Counted from the first letter of the stretch, positions 31,395-40,109 are shown. The stretch is DNA of 54,729 bases from Alphaproteobacteria bacterium (GCA_004297545.1 SCTB01000144.1:1-54729); one strand, 5' to 3'. The notes: generated by a model from the letters alone, not told the origin. Numbers and translations: made by a program.

Positions 31395-34259
31395 TTATGC
31401 CGCGGCTGACTTGGCTTCCTTCTTGAGGACTTCCGCGCATCTGGCGCAGGCGCCGGGGTGCTGGGCGCTGTTGCCGACGTCGGTGGTGTAGCGCCAGCAG
31501 CGCTCGCACTTTGCGCCTTCGGCCTTTGCGAAGGTGACGGCGACGCCCTCCACGCCTGCCAGCGTGAAGGCGCCATCCGGCCCCTTGCCCGCTTCGACGC
31601 GGATGCCCGACGTGATGCAGACCTCTTCGAAGCTGATGGATTGCAGCACGGAGGCGAGCGCCGTGTCGGCGACGTGCACGGTGGGCGCGGCTTCCAGCGA
31701 CGCGCCGATCTCTTTTGCGGCGCGCTTGATTTCGAGCGCGCCGGTGACGACGCTGCGCGCGGCGGCGATTTTCACCCACTTCTCCGCCAGCTCCGGCGCG
31801 TGCCATTCGGCGGGCGCGGCGGGCATGGTGGAGAGATGAATGCTTTCCTTCATGTCGTCGAGGCTGACGCCTTTGTACGACAGCCAGGCTTCTTCCGCCG
31901 TGAAACACAGAACGGGCGAGAGCCAATGCACAAGGTGATTGAAAACATGATCGAGAACGGTGACAACGGCGCGACGCTTCACGCTGTCGAGTGATTCACA
32001 GTAAAGGGTGTCTTTGCAGACGTCGAAATAAAACGCCGACAGGTCGCGCGCGCAGAAGTTATGCACGATGGTCGAGAGCGTGAGGAAATCGAAATCGCGG
32101 ATGCACTGGCGCACATCGCGGTCGATTTCATAGAGGCGATGCAGAACCCATTTGTCGAAACCGCCGAGGTTTTTGTATTCAACGCGCTGGCTTGCGTCGA
32201 AACCGCCAAGGCTGCCCAGCAGGTAGCAGAAGGTATTGCGGATGCGGCGGTACACATCGACATGGCCCTGCAGAATGTTTTTGCCGAATTTCGTGTCTTC
32301 GGTATAGTCGGAACCCGCGGTCCAGAGGCGCAGGATATCCGCGCCGTATTCGTTCATCAGCGCGGTCGGCGACATCGCGTTGTCGCCTGATTTCGACATC
32401 TTGTAGCCTTTTTCATCGAGGATAAAACCGTGCGTCAGCACCGCCCTGAAGGGCGCATTGCCGCGCGTGCCGCAGCCGACGAGCAGCGACGACTGAAACC
32501 AGCCGCGATGCTGGTCGGAACCTTCGAGATATAAATCCGCGGGACGTTTCAGGTCGCTGCGCTGCTCGAGCACGAAGCCTTGCGTCGAGCCGGATTCGAA
32601 CCAGACGTCGATGATATCCATGATCTGCTCAAAATCATCGGCCTTGTATTTGTCGCCGAGGAATTCCTGCGCGGTATGCGTGAACCAGGCGTCGGAGCCT
32701 TCCTTTTCGAAGATGGCGAAGATGCGGTCGAGCACGTCTTTGTCTTTCAGCGGCTCGAGCGTTTTTTTGTTCACGAAGACGGCGATCGGCACGCCCCAGT
32801 AGCGCTGGCGGCTGACACCCCAGTCGCCGCGCTGTTCGACCATCGCCGCGATGCGGTTTTCGCCGCGCGCTGGCAGCCAGCGGGTTTTCTTGATTTCGCC
32901 CAGCGCCGTCTTGCGCAGGTTGGTTTTATCCATCGAGATAAACCATTGCGGCGTGTTGCGGAAGATGACCGGCGCTTTCGAGCGCCAGGAATGCGGATAA
33001 CTGTGCTGCACCTGGCCCTTGGCGACAAGGTTGCCGGCATCCATGATCGCCTGCGTGACGAGTTTGTTGGCCGGGCCTTTTTTGCCGTCGGCGTAGTAAA
33101 CCGCGAGGCCCGCGAATTGCGGCACGTGCTCGAGATATTTGCCGTCGCCCGAAACGGTGTGAGGCACTTCGATGGCGTGGCGGGAGCCCAGACGGAAGTC
33201 GTCTTCGCCGTGGCCCGGCGCGACATGCACGAAGCCCGTACCGGTTTCCGTCGTCACGAAATCTCCCGCCAGCATCGGCACCTTGAAATCATAGCCCTTG
33301 CCGTTCAGCGGGTGCTTGCAGATGGTGCCGACGAATTCCTCGCCTTTCAGCTTGCGCACGACTTTTGCTTCGGCGATGCCGGTGTCTTTCAGGAAGCTTG
33401 CGTAAAGATTTTCGCAGATGATGAGCTTGTCGCCGACCTGCGCGAGGCTGCCCTCGTTGACTTTTTCCACCGTGATCGCGACGTAGTCGAGCGCATCGCC
33501 AAAGGCAATCGCGCGGTTGCCGGGCAGCGTCCAGGGCGTTGTCGTCCAGATAACGATGTTCCAGCCCATCAGCATATGCATGGGGCTTTCCCGCACCGGG
33601 AATTTCACCCAGACGGTATCCGAGGTATGATCGCGGTATTCGACTTCCGCTTCGGCCAGCGCGGTTTGCTCAGGGACAGACCACATCACGGGCTTGGAGC
33701 CGCGATAGAGCGAACCGTTGAGCAGGAATTTGTGGATCTCCTGCGCGATCAGCGCTTCGGAGCGCTTGTTCATCGTGAGGTACGGGTTTTTGAAATCGCC
33801 GTGGATGCCAAGGCGGATGAATTCGGAAGACTGCACGCCGACCCAGTGGTCGGCGAAGGCGCGGCATTCCTCGCGGAATTTCAGCGCGCCGATGTCTTCC
33901 TTCTTCACGTTGCTGGAAGCCTTGCGGTATTTTTCCTCGATCTTCCATTCGATGGGCAGGCCGTGACAATCAAAACCCGGCACCAGCGGCGCATCGTAAC
34001 CCAGCGACTGATAGCTGCGGCAAACAACATCTTTTAATACTGTCGTCAGAACATGGCCGATGTGGATATGCCCGTTCGCAAACGGAGGGCCCATGTGGAG
34101 AATGAATTTTTCTTTGCCGGCGCTTTGCTTCCTCTGCAAATCATAGAGGCCCATCTTTTCCCAGCGCTTGAGGATTTCCGGTTCCTTCTGCGCAAGCCCC
34201 GCGCGGCGCGGGAAATCCGTTTTGGGCAGGTGGATGGTTTGTCCGTAATCGATGGTCAT
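31395..34259 (-). CDS. ileS: Isoleucine--tRNA ligase
   Basis: A 954-residue class I synthetase of normal bacterial length that charges tRNA-Ile. The HIGH-type signature is GPPFANGHIHIGH near residue 60; the editing domain has GTGFVHVAPGHGEDDF. WFESGSTQGF and the KMSKS loop GYKMSKSGDN follow. The C-terminal zinc finger is intact: CERCWRYTTDVG then CARC. ATG 34259 has GGAGA eight bases upstream. It is monocistronic, divergent from an unknown gene pair. Essential housekeeping function; nothing abnormal seen. Confidence 0.98.
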   Translation of the reverse strand: MTIDYGQTIHLPKTDFPRRAGLAQKEPEILKRWEKMGLYDLQRKQSAGKEKFILHMGPPFANGHIHIGHVLTTVLKDVVCRSYQSLGYDAPLVPGFDCHGLPIEWKIEEKYRKASSNVKKEDIGALKFREECRAFADHWVGVQSSEFIRLGIHGDFKNPYLTMNKRSEALIAQEIHKFLLNGSLYRGSKPVMWSVPEQTALAEAEVEYRDHTSDTVWVKFPVRESPMHMLMGWNIVIWTTTPWTLPGNRAIAFGDALDYVAITVEKVNEGSLAQVGDKLIICENLYASFLKDTGIAEAKVVRKLKGEEFVGTICKHPLNGKGYDFKVPMLAGDFVTTETGTGFVHVAPGHGEDDFRLGSRHAIEVPHTVSGDGKYLEHVPQFAGLAVYYADGKKGPANKLVTQAIMDAGNLVAKGQVQHSYPHSWRSKAPVIFRNTPQWFISMDKTNLRKTALGEIKKTRWLPARGENRIAAMVEQRGDWGVSRQRYWGVPIAVFVNKKTLEPLKDKDVLDRIFAIFEKEGSDAWFTHTAQEFLGDKYKADDFEQIMDIIDVWFESGSTQGFVLEQRSDLKRPADLYLEGSDQHRGWFQSSLLVGCGTRGNAPFRAVLTHGFILDEKGYKMSKSGDNAMSPTALMNEYGADILRLWTAGSDYTEDTKFGKNILQGHVDVYRRIRNTFCYLLGSLGGFDASQRVEYKNLGGFDKWVLHRLYEIDRDVRQCIRDFDFLTLSTIVHNFCARDLSAFYFDVCKDTLYCESLDSVKRRAVVTVLDHVFNHLVHWLSPVLCFTAEEAWLSYKGVSLDDMKESIHLSTMPAAPAEWHAPELAEKWVKIAAARSVVTGALEIKRAAKEIGASLEAAPTVHVADTALASVLQSISFEEVCITSGIRVEAGKGPDGAFTLAGVEGVAVTFAKAEGAKCERCWRYTTDVGNSAQHPGACARCAEVLKKEAKSAAA

Positions 34260-34346
34260 GGGCGTATCTCCGGTTAATCGTTGTAAAATAGCGATTCCAA
34301 AAGCGGAATCGCAAGCTATTCGTGCCCCGGGGGGAGACTATATTAA

Positions 34347-34375
34347 TTGACATAATGTTTGCGGTCTGATAGGAT
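34347..34375 (+). promoter_or_regulatory. Sigma-70 type promoter for the unknown gene pair
   Basis: TTGACA at 34347-34352, a 17-base spacer, and TAGGAT at 34370-34375. The next start codon is 25 bases downstream, giving a leader of roughly 18 bases with GAGG in it. It is the best match to consensus in the window. Confidence 0.6.
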
Positions 34376-34399
34376 GACCCCCAGTTTGAACGAGGCCGC

Positions 34400-34909
34400 A
34401 TGCGTACATCGGACCAACAGCAACAGGAGCTTGCCGGAATCGACCGCCTGCTGTCGGATTTCGCGGATGAGCTGCCGCAGCTCGTCGATACTGCCTGGAA
34501 AAGCGGCTTCAGCAGCCTCTTCCGCAGCAAGGAAGTCCAGGACAGCCTGCGCCGGAAATTCAAATGCAGCGCGTTGTGCCCCCACCATTTCACCGACAGC
34601 ATGATCCGGCAGCTGCCGGGCTTCCGGAAGCTCGACGCCGCCGCGCGCGCGCCGGAACTCGATGTCGCCTTCACCGTCGCCGTCTGCCATTTCAAGCCGG
34701 GTCCGGATGCTGAAGGGCTCTATAAAGTCAGCAATCCCGAGGCGGTCGTCGTCGTTCATCTGAACCCGGACGAGGCCTATGCCAAGAGCGATATCGTCCT
34801 CTACGAAGACAAGTTCAAATTCAGGGTCTGCAAGCCCCTGACGCTCACGGCGCCGGCGGCCAGGACGACACCCGCCGTGATGGCCCCGATAAAACTGAAA
34901 ATCCGGTGA
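34400..34909 (+). CDS. Unknown protein, first of a tandem pair
   Basis: A 169-residue soluble protein without signal peptide. It opens with a glutamine-rich helix (SDQQQQELAGIDRLL) and continues FADELPQLVDTAWKSGFSSLF, KCSALCPHHFTDSMI, then beta-like LDVAFTVAVCHFKP and VVVVHLNPDEA. It ends APIKLKIR. The next gene ends APLKLKMGLSA, so the two probably share a C-terminal element. Five cysteines or histidines lie in or near the CSALCPHHF patch, which could hold a metal. No family recognised. A strong promoter lies directly upstream, and the partner starts 13 bases after its stop. Confidence 0.65.
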   Translation: MRTSDQQQQELAGIDRLLSDFADELPQLVDTAWKSGFSSLFRSKEVQDSLRRKFKCSALCPHHFTDSMIRQLPGFRKLDAAARAPELDVAFTVAVCHFKPGPDAEGLYKVSNPEAVVVVHLNPDEAYAKSDIVLYEDKFKFRVCKPLTLTAPAARTTPAVMAPIKLKIR

Positions 34910-34922
34910 TCTGGAGGCCACA

Positions 34923-35378
34923 ATGAGCATAAGCGAACACTTCAAAAACGCCCTCGGGCTGGATGCGGAAAGCCTGCATCAGAAGGCCCTCGCCAAGCTG
35001 AATAACAGCCTGCTGAAGTTTGCCAAAGGCCCGACCGGCATCCAGCGCCTCGACTGCCGGTTCAAGGAACCGCGCAGCTTTCGCTACGGCGATCTTGAAA
35101 AACTGGAGGGATACCGCGCCCTTGTCGACAAATGCAAGGCGGCGAATTCCCGCCTGATCATATACGTCAATACGCGCGGCCAGTGCCCGAAATCGGCCGC
35201 CGTCGAGATCGAGGTCGATCCCGCCCGGCCCTACCGCGACAGCCGGGTTTCTCTCGAGCAGCGGATGGGCTTGATGACGCTGGGCTACGAACGCGCAGAC
35301 ATCGGCGAACCGCCTGAAGACAGGACGAAAATCACCGTCTTCGCGCCTTTGAAACTGAAAATGGGATTATCTGCCTAG
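34923..35378 (+). CDS. Unknown protein, second of a tandem pair
   Basis: A 151-residue soluble protein. It begins SISEHFKNALGLDAESLHQKA, a helical region, then RLDCRFKEPRSFRYGDLEKLE, strand SRLIIYVNTRGQCPKSAAVE, and RVSLEQRMGLMTLGYERADIG, closing with KITVFAPLKLKM. The closing strand matches the end of the upstream gene (APIKLKI). No domain recognised. Its stop overlaps the stop of the convergent small secreted-protein gene (CTAG shared), so the two messages overlap. Confidence 0.65.
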   Translation: MSISEHFKNALGLDAESLHQKALAKLNNSLLKFAKGPTGIQRLDCRFKEPRSFRYGDLEKLEGYRALVDKCKAANSRLIIYVNTRGQCPKSAAVEIEVDPARPYRDSRVSLEQRMGLMTLGYERADIGEPPEDRTKITVFAPLKLKMGLSA

Positions 35379-35590
35379 TCTGCGGAAGCCGTGCAGCCCC
35401 GGCCCTTGCAGTCTTTTTCGACCGTGAAGGGCTCTGCGTCGAGCGCGGTCTGGATGCGGCCGGCGATCGCCTGCGCCAGCGCGCGCTGGTCGGCCGTGGC
35501 CTTCGCCAGCGTCACATGCCCGGGCTTATGATGCGCAAAGGCCGGCGCGGCCAGCGTCATCAGGACAGCGATCAGTGCGATATGTTTCAT
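35375..35590 (-). CDS. Small secreted hypothetical protein
   Basis: A 71-residue protein starting MKHIALIAVLM, with a textbook signal peptide cut after APAFA and a mature part of about 52 residues. The mature part starts HHKPGH, a possible metal-binding start, has a helix (ADQRALAQAIAGRIQTALDA), and ends with CKGRGC, two cysteines that may pair. ATG 35590 is preferred over one at 35605 because it opens directly on the signal peptide. Upstream lies an AT-rich stretch with two inverted repeats. Confidence 0.6.
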   Translation of the reverse strand: MKHIALIAVLMTLAAPAFAHHKPGHVTLAKATADQRALAQAIAGRIQTALDAEPFTVEKDCKGRGCTASAD

Positions 35591-35685
35591 TTCCAAGGCC
35601 CTCATCTGGCTGCATCATACCCCATCCGGGTTTATCCACAAGATGCGGTTTTTTAAGGAGTGGGGGCAGCGTATAGCATAAGATT

Positions 35686-35747
35686 GATTATGTCAACCAT
35701 TGATAATCTTTATATATCAAGTAATTAACTAATTATGTTGGCATAAT
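35686..35747. promoter_or_regulatory. Two inverted repeats in an AT-rich divergent promoter region
   Basis: GATTAT (35686-35691) pairs with ATAATC (35703-35708), and ATTATG-TTGG-CATAAT is a perfect 16-base palindrome at 35732-35747. Both lie between the small secreted-protein gene and the gene at 35816. They look like operator sites for an unknown regulator. Confidence 0.4.
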
Positions 35748-35815
35748 CTGATGAAATGCCCTACCGTGGGGATGCTGCACCGGCCCCATCAACAGCCTAA
35801 CCGAAAGGGCTCCCG

Positions 35816-36124
35816 ATGCCTTCCGAGAACGATACCGAAAGCCTGCGCGTCCAGTTCTGCGACGCCGCAAAGCGGGGCGACGTGCCCGCGATGAAACCCT
35901 ACCTCGACACCGCCTTCCCGACCGATGACTCGCGCACGGGGGTCCTGATCATGGCCTTCTCGATGGCGATCAAGGCGAAAAAGCCGGAATCCATCGAGCT
36001 CTTGCTGGATTACACCAAAGAAGTCCAGATCAGCCCGCCGATGCTCTACTCGCTGGCGATGGCCAATGGCGGGGATGAGGGGTTGAAGATGTACCAGGCG
36101 GCGGCGCGGAAAAAGACGCCCTGA
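35816..36124 (+). CDS. Small ankyrin-like hypothetical protein
   Basis: A 102-residue soluble protein: VQFCDAAKRGDVPAMKPYLDT, then LIMAFSMAIKAKKPESIELLL and MLYSLAMANGGDEGLKMYQ. The spacing of helix pairs with -A--GD---M--YL- is that of ankyrin-type repeats, about three of them, without the strict consensus. Such proteins bind other proteins. It is not in an operon; a palindromic repeat follows the stop. Confidence 0.6.
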   Translation: MPSENDTESLRVQFCDAAKRGDVPAMKPYLDTAFPTDDSRTGVLIMAFSMAIKAKKPESIELLLDYTKEVQISPPMLYSLAMANGGDEGLKMYQAAARKKTP

Positions 36125-36163
36125 TTTAACCCAGGAGCCTTTCAGTTACATGAAAAAATGCGC

Positions 36164-36266
36164 GTCACCCCCGCTTCAGGCGGGGGTCTGGCCGCACACG
36201 CGACAGCGTGTGCCTTTATAAATGCGGCTTTGCCGTGTGCCGGATGCCCGCCTTCGCGGGCATGAC
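36164..36266. repeat. Palindromic intergenic repeat, GTCACCCCCGC type
   Basis: Arms GTCACCCCCGCTTCAGGCGGG and GCCCGCCTTCGCGGGCATGAC enclose CACACGCGACAGCGTGTG and a GCGGCTTTGCCGTGTGCC segment. The same architecture and end sequences are seen at 7062-7168, including GGGGGTCTGG after the left arm and CCGGATGCCCGC before the right arm. Confidence 0.75.
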
Positions 36267-36274
36267 GGGAAGAT

Positions 36275-37441
36275 TTACCACCCCGGGTCCATCTTTGGGC
36301 TGCCGGGCTTGCGTATGGCGGTATTGGCGGGTTCGTTCATGAGCAGCCCGGCGACGGCAACGGCTTTATCCATGCGGGTTTTAAGGCCCGGATGATCCTG
36401 CAGGGCGGCGGCTGTCTCTACCCGGTCTTTGAGGCCTTCGATAGCCTCGAGCAGACGAGCTGCGCTGTCTTCGTCGAAACGCTCTTTATCCTTCGCGTAT
36501 TCTTTATAGCCTGCGACCTGGCGTTCGAGGAAATGCACCAGCGCGGCGTCGCAGATGATTTTTCCTTCCGGCGTTTTCGGCGGCTGGCGCTTGCCGCCCT
36601 TGCCCATCGATGCCCAGGGCGAGGATTCCTCATACAACTCGCCGATACGCTCGGAAAAGTCCGATGGCTTTTTGTGGCCTTCCTTCATCGTGCTGTACTG
36701 GTTCAGCAGCGCGGCGGAAATCACTTCGGGGTCGGATGACGCGCCGGTCTCGACGACGACCCGCGCAATCGCCGCATTGGTCTTCGCATAGCCGCCAATC
36801 GGATGCCCGTCGAGGTCCCAGGCTTTCATGGACTCGTAAACGCCGCGCACGACGGGATGGTCGGGCAGGCCTGTTTTTTCAAACACAATATCCGCCTGCG
36901 CGCGGCGCACGAGGTCGTCCAGCGCCGACTTCGTGACCAGCAGCTTTTCGACGGCGACCGCCGCCATATCCCCCTCGCCGGTCTTGTCGATGATCTTCAG
37001 CAGGCTGCGCTCGTTCGCGTCCAGCGCGCGCTTGACGTTGTTGTATTCGATGGTGTGGTTCACGCCGCCGCTTTTGATCTCGCCGTAAATCTGGTCGAGC
37101 CCGAGGATGGAATGGGCAAGCACGATCTGCTGTTCCGCCGCGCTTTTGAAAACCGGCTCATCAACGTCGAAGTCGTAGATGTTCTCCACGATCTCGGCTG
37201 CGCGCGGGCTCACGCTCGCGGCGAAGGATGACGCCTGATAGCGGATAACCATGCCATCCAGCAGCACGGCGGCGGCAATCGCGTCGGGGTCCGGCGTCTT
37301 GCAATGCGTGGTCATCAGCTCCCCCGCGCGCACGGCTTCCCGCGCGAAATCATCGCCGTCGGAAAAGAACTTGCGCATTTCGTAATACGCTTTCTCGACC
37401 GTCGGGTGGCGCAGCAGCTTGGTGTCTTCGAAGGGGAACAT
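36275..37441 (-). CDS. Tandem degenerate HD-like (RelA/SpoT-type) protein
   Basis: A 388-residue soluble protein made of two similar halves. Both open with the same phrase (HPTVEKAYYEM near residue 12; HPVVRGVYESM near 196), and each continues to a DPDAIAAAVLLDGM or DPEVISAALLNQY segment. These resemble the HD region of RelA/SpoT-type hydrolases, where DPDTIAAALLHD is usual. Here the metal-binding His-Asp is LDG in one half and LNQ in the other, so hydrolase activity is unlikely. The C-terminus has a long helix (VHFLERQVAGYKEYAKDKERF). A regulatory or scaffold role is inferred. A CTTTATGTC palindrome lies 45 bases upstream of the start. Confidence 0.6.
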   Translation of the reverse strand: MFPFEDTKLLRHPTVEKAYYEMRKFFSDGDDFAREAVRAGELMTTHCKTPDPDAIAAAVLLDGMVIRYQASSFAASVSPRAAEIVENIYDFDVDEPVFKSAAEQQIVLAHSILGLDQIYGEIKSGGVNHTIEYNNVKRALDANERSLLKIIDKTGEGDMAAVAVEKLLVTKSALDDLVRRAQADIVFEKTGLPDHPVVRGVYESMKAWDLDGHPIGGYAKTNAAIARVVVETGASSDPEVISAALLNQYSTMKEGHKKPSDFSERIGELYEESSPWASMGKGGKRQPPKTPEGKIICDAALVHFLERQVAGYKEYAKDKERFDEDSAARLLEAIEGLKDRVETAAALQDHPGLKTRMDKAVAVAGLLMNEPANTAIRKPGSPKMDPGW

Positions 37442-37485
37442 ATTTGCCGTGCTCTGTTTGGAGGCGGAGGATAGGACGGGACGGA

Positions 37486-37511
37486 CTTTATGTCAACGTC
37501 GCGACATAAAG
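37486..37511. promoter_or_regulatory. Perfect 9-base inverted repeat upstream of HD-like gene
   Basis: CTTTATGTC (37486-37494) and GACATAAAG (37503-37511) with an 8-base centre. It sits 45 bases before the start of the HD-like gene and 20 bases past the end of trpS. It could be an operator or a short hairpin in the leader. Confidence 0.4.
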
Positions 37512-37530
37512 ACTAGTGATATCAATTGAG

Positions 37531-38601
37531 TTAAGCCTTCCGCTGCAACTGCCCCTCGCCCGCCGCGGCATGCACCCCCGGCAGCCCGTTCAGCCCCACC
37601 GCCTCCCGCGCTTTTGACAGCGTCTCGCGGGCGATCTTGCGGGCGCGGGCGGCGCCGGCGTCGAGGATGTCGTCGAGCTTTTTCTTGTTCGCCATGTAGT
37701 CGTTATAGATTTTCGTCGGGCCTTCGAACTCGCGCTCGAGCACGTCATAGAGTTTTTGTTTCGCGTCGCCGTAACCCATGCCGCCCTTCGTGAAGGCCTC
37801 GCGCATCGCCATGGTTTCTTCGGGCGTCGCGAAATGGCTGTAGAGCTGGAAGATGATGTTTTCGTCGGGGTTCTTGGCTTCTTCCGGGCGTTTGGAATCG
37901 GTCACGATTTTCATGACCAGCTTGCGGCGCGCGGCGCTGTCGATGAAGACGGGGATATGGTTGCCGTAGGATTTGCTCATCTTGCGGCCGTCGACGCCGG
38001 GCAGCAGCGCGCCCGCCACGCCGCTTTCAAGCTGGTAATTGGGCAGCTTGAAGACGTTTTTAAACGTGTTGTTGAAATAGCCCGCCATGTCGCGCGTGAA
38101 TTCGATGTGCTGCACCTGGTCCTTGCCGACCGGCACGATATCCGTCTGCGCAATCAGAATGTCCGCCGCCATCAGCAGCGGATAGGTATAGAGGCCCATA
38201 TTCACATCCGCATCCGCATCGCGGCCTTCGGCCTTGTTCTTGTCGACGGCAGCCTTGTAGGCATGCGAGCGGTCCATCAGACCCTTGGGCGTCACGGCGC
38301 AGAGCAGCGTGACGAGCTCGGGAATCTCCGGGATATCCGACTGGCGGTACAAAACGGTTTTCTCGGGGTTCAGCCCCAGCGCCAGCCAGCAGGCAGCGAC
38401 TTGGTAACTGTCTTCGCGCAAAATTTTCGGGTCATGCACGGCGTTCAGCGCGTGGTAATCGGCGATAAACAGGTACGAGCGCCCGTGCTCCGCCGCGAGG
38501 CGCAGCGCAGGGCGGATGGCGCCGATATAATTGCCGATATGCGGCGCGCCGGTGGGCTTCACCCCGGTCAGGACGGTTTTTGCATTGGGTAGCGCGCTCA
38601 T
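37531..38601 (-). CDS. trpS: Tryptophan--tRNA ligase
   Basis: A 356-residue class I synthetase that charges tRNA-Trp. GVKPTGAPHIGNYIGAI carries the HIGH-type motif near residue 13 and GRKMSKSYGN the KMSKS loop near 208. Between them KDQVQHIEFTRDMA is the characteristic TrpRS helix. The length is normal. Upstream on the transcribed strand lies an 8-base-pair GC hairpin (38632-38654), which has no T-tract. Monocistronic as far as can be seen. Confidence 0.97.
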   Translation of the reverse strand: MSALPNAKTVLTGVKPTGAPHIGNYIGAIRPALRLAAEHGRSYLFIADYHALNAVHDPKILREDSYQVAACWLALGLNPEKTVLYRQSDIPEIPELVTLLCAVTPKGLMDRSHAYKAAVDKNKAEGRDADADVNMGLYTYPLLMAADILIAQTDIVPVGKDQVQHIEFTRDMAGYFNNTFKNVFKLPNYQLESGVAGALLPGVDGRKMSKSYGNHIPVFIDSAARRKLVMKIVTDSKRPEEAKNPDENIIFQLYSHFATPEETMAMREAFTKGGMGYGDAKQKLYDVLEREFEGPTKIYNDYMANKKKLDDILDAGAARARKIARETLSKAREAVGLNGLPGVHAAAGEGQLQRKA

Positions 38602-38631
38602 GTTTGTTTCTCTCTGTAACGGCGTTTCTTG

Positions 38632-38654
38632 CCCCTGCCCCGCAGCGGCAGGGG
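38632..38654 (-). promoter_or_regulatory. Hairpin in the trpS leader
   Basis: CCCCTGCC and GGCAGGGG form a perfect 8-bp stem with a 7-base loop, ending 30 bases before the trpS start. No T-run follows, so it is not a standard terminator. It is not a T-box. It may only stabilise the message. Confidence 0.3.
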
Positions 38655-38717
38655 ACTATAGCAGAATGTAAAGCCAATCATAGATTATCACCAGAGCGGT
38701 GAAAGCCGAAGGGCCCG

Positions 38718-39260
38718 TCAGTCAAGGATGTCGCAAATCAGGTGAACGCGATCCAGGGGGCTTTTGTTGTTCACGGCATGGAGTTTCTGGTTATTGAACT
38801 CGAACACCATCGGCGGCTTGAAATTATACGGTTTGTTATCGATGTAAAAGATGCATTTGCTGCTGGAGATGATCGGCAGATGGCAGCGGTGGATTTTCAT
38901 CAGGTTGCCTTTGTCGACGTGCGGGGTTATTTCGCCTCTGCCTTTCAGTTTTGCAAGCATGAGCTTGGTGATGCGCGCCTTCGGCCCGTAGCATTCGCGG
39001 ATTTTCTCCGCGACAGTCCAGACCTCGGCCGTCAGCGGATCTGAATCATTCGCAGGAATGTTGATCATCACGTTTTCATAATTTGGGTCAGAGAATTCCG
39101 ACCATACGTAGACGATGGATTCCGTGCTTTTGTGCACCTCGAATTTGGTTTGCCGCACATCGTTTTCCAGCCAGGCTTCCGGCTTGACGTCAGCAACCAG
39201 TTTTTTCAGATTTTCGACGCGATAATCGAATAATCTTTTGTAATCGACGAGGATATCCAT
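38718..39260 (-). CDS. Aspartyl/asparaginyl beta-hydroxylase-like Fe(II)/2OG dioxygenase
   Basis: A 180-residue soluble protein. The C-terminal two thirds match the Asp/Asn hydroxylase domain. ITPHVDKGNLMKIHRCHLPI holds the HxD iron ligands, CIFYIDNKPYNFKPPMVFEF follows, and LHAVNNKSPLDRVHLICD supplies the distal histidine and the 2-oxoglutarate-binding arginine. KARITKLMLAKLKGRGEI precedes it. Bacterial members hydroxylate unknown protein or small-molecule substrates. It lies alone between trpS and the SRAP gene, both with their own signals. Confidence 0.85.
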   Translation of the reverse strand: MDILVDYKRLFDYRVENLKKLVADVKPEAWLENDVRQTKFEVHKSTESIVYVWSEFSDPNYENVMINIPANDSDPLTAEVWTVAEKIRECYGPKARITKLMLAKLKGRGEITPHVDKGNLMKIHRCHLPIISSSKCIFYIDNKPYNFKPPMVFEFNNQKLHAVNNKSPLDRVHLICDILD

Positions 39261-39374
39261 TACTGCTCCAACTTCCGGGTGAGTTTCGTCCTCAAAGGGC
39301 CCTAAAATTGGTAAGAAGGATACTCAGGAAGGGATAAATGTCAACCATAATACAGCCCCAGCCCTATCAGGCCC

Positions 39375-40013
39375 ATGTGCGGACGCTATAAACAAACCAG
39401 CCCTTTTGCCATGCTGGCCGAGGTTTTCGGCATCCGGGACGTGCCAGGATTCCAGCCTGCGGGCATCGTAGCGCCGGGCATGAAGGCGCCGGTCATTACA
39501 AACCCAGCGGGGCGCGACGGCGGAATAACCTATATGACCTGGGGCTTTGTGCCGCATTGGTCGAAAGAAGACCTGAAAACAAAGATCATCAACGCGCGCC
39601 TCGAAACCCTGCACGAAAAACCTTCATTCCGCGATGCGAAACGCTGCGTCATTCCCGCCAACGGGTTTTTCGAATGGGACAGGTCGGGGAAGCCGTCACG
39701 CCCTTTCGACTTTCATCTTGCAGAAAATGCGCCCTTTGCGCTGGCCGGGCTGTTTGATGAATGGACGAACCCGGCCACCGGGGAAGTGCGCGAGACTTTC
39801 GCTATCGTCACCACGGCCGCCTCACCCGTTGTCGCGAAAATCCACGACCGCATGCCCGTGATATTGCGCACCCCTGAGGCTATGGCCGCATGGATAAATA
39901 TGGAAAAGAATTTCCGGGAGCCCGGAGATTCGATTCCCCTTCTGGCCACGCCCGTCAGCCGCGCGGCGAATGAAGACAAAGTTCCGGAAAACGCGCAACT
40001 GGCGCTGTTTTAA
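39375..40013 (+). CDS. yedK: SRAP domain protein (abasic-site DNA crosslinker, YedK/HMCES type)
   Basis: A 212-residue protein. After removal of Met1, Cys2 (MCGRYKQT) forms the covalent thiazolidine with abasic sites in single-stranded DNA. The other invariant residues are visible: MTWGFVPHWSK, INARLETL (Asn), CVIPANGFFEW (Glu) and IHDRMPVIL (His). The family protects abasic sites during replication and also has an autoprocessing peptidase activity. It stands alone with its own leader, next to an unrelated gene cluster. No SOS box was recognised. Confidence 0.93.
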   Translation: MCGRYKQTSPFAMLAEVFGIRDVPGFQPAGIVAPGMKAPVITNPAGRDGGITYMTWGFVPHWSKEDLKTKIINARLETLHEKPSFRDAKRCVIPANGFFEWDRSGKPSRPFDFHLAENAPFALAGLFDEWTNPATGEVRETFAIVTTAASPVVAKIHDRMPVILRTPEAMAAWINMEKNFREPGDSIPLLATPVSRAANEDKVPENAQLALF

Positions 40014-40109
40014 CGAGATTGCCATAACCATTGACTATTGCGGCTTGCTGGTCTAGGCTTTGCGCCATATCATTAAAAATCACAATTGAACCGAATTGAG
40101 GAAAGGGCC

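Noticed and set aside
32583-32606. GGTTCGAATCCGG-like tRNA T-arm on the minus strand
   Set aside because: It is the ileS coding sequence for the WFESGS motif; no acceptor stem or anticodon arm surrounds it.
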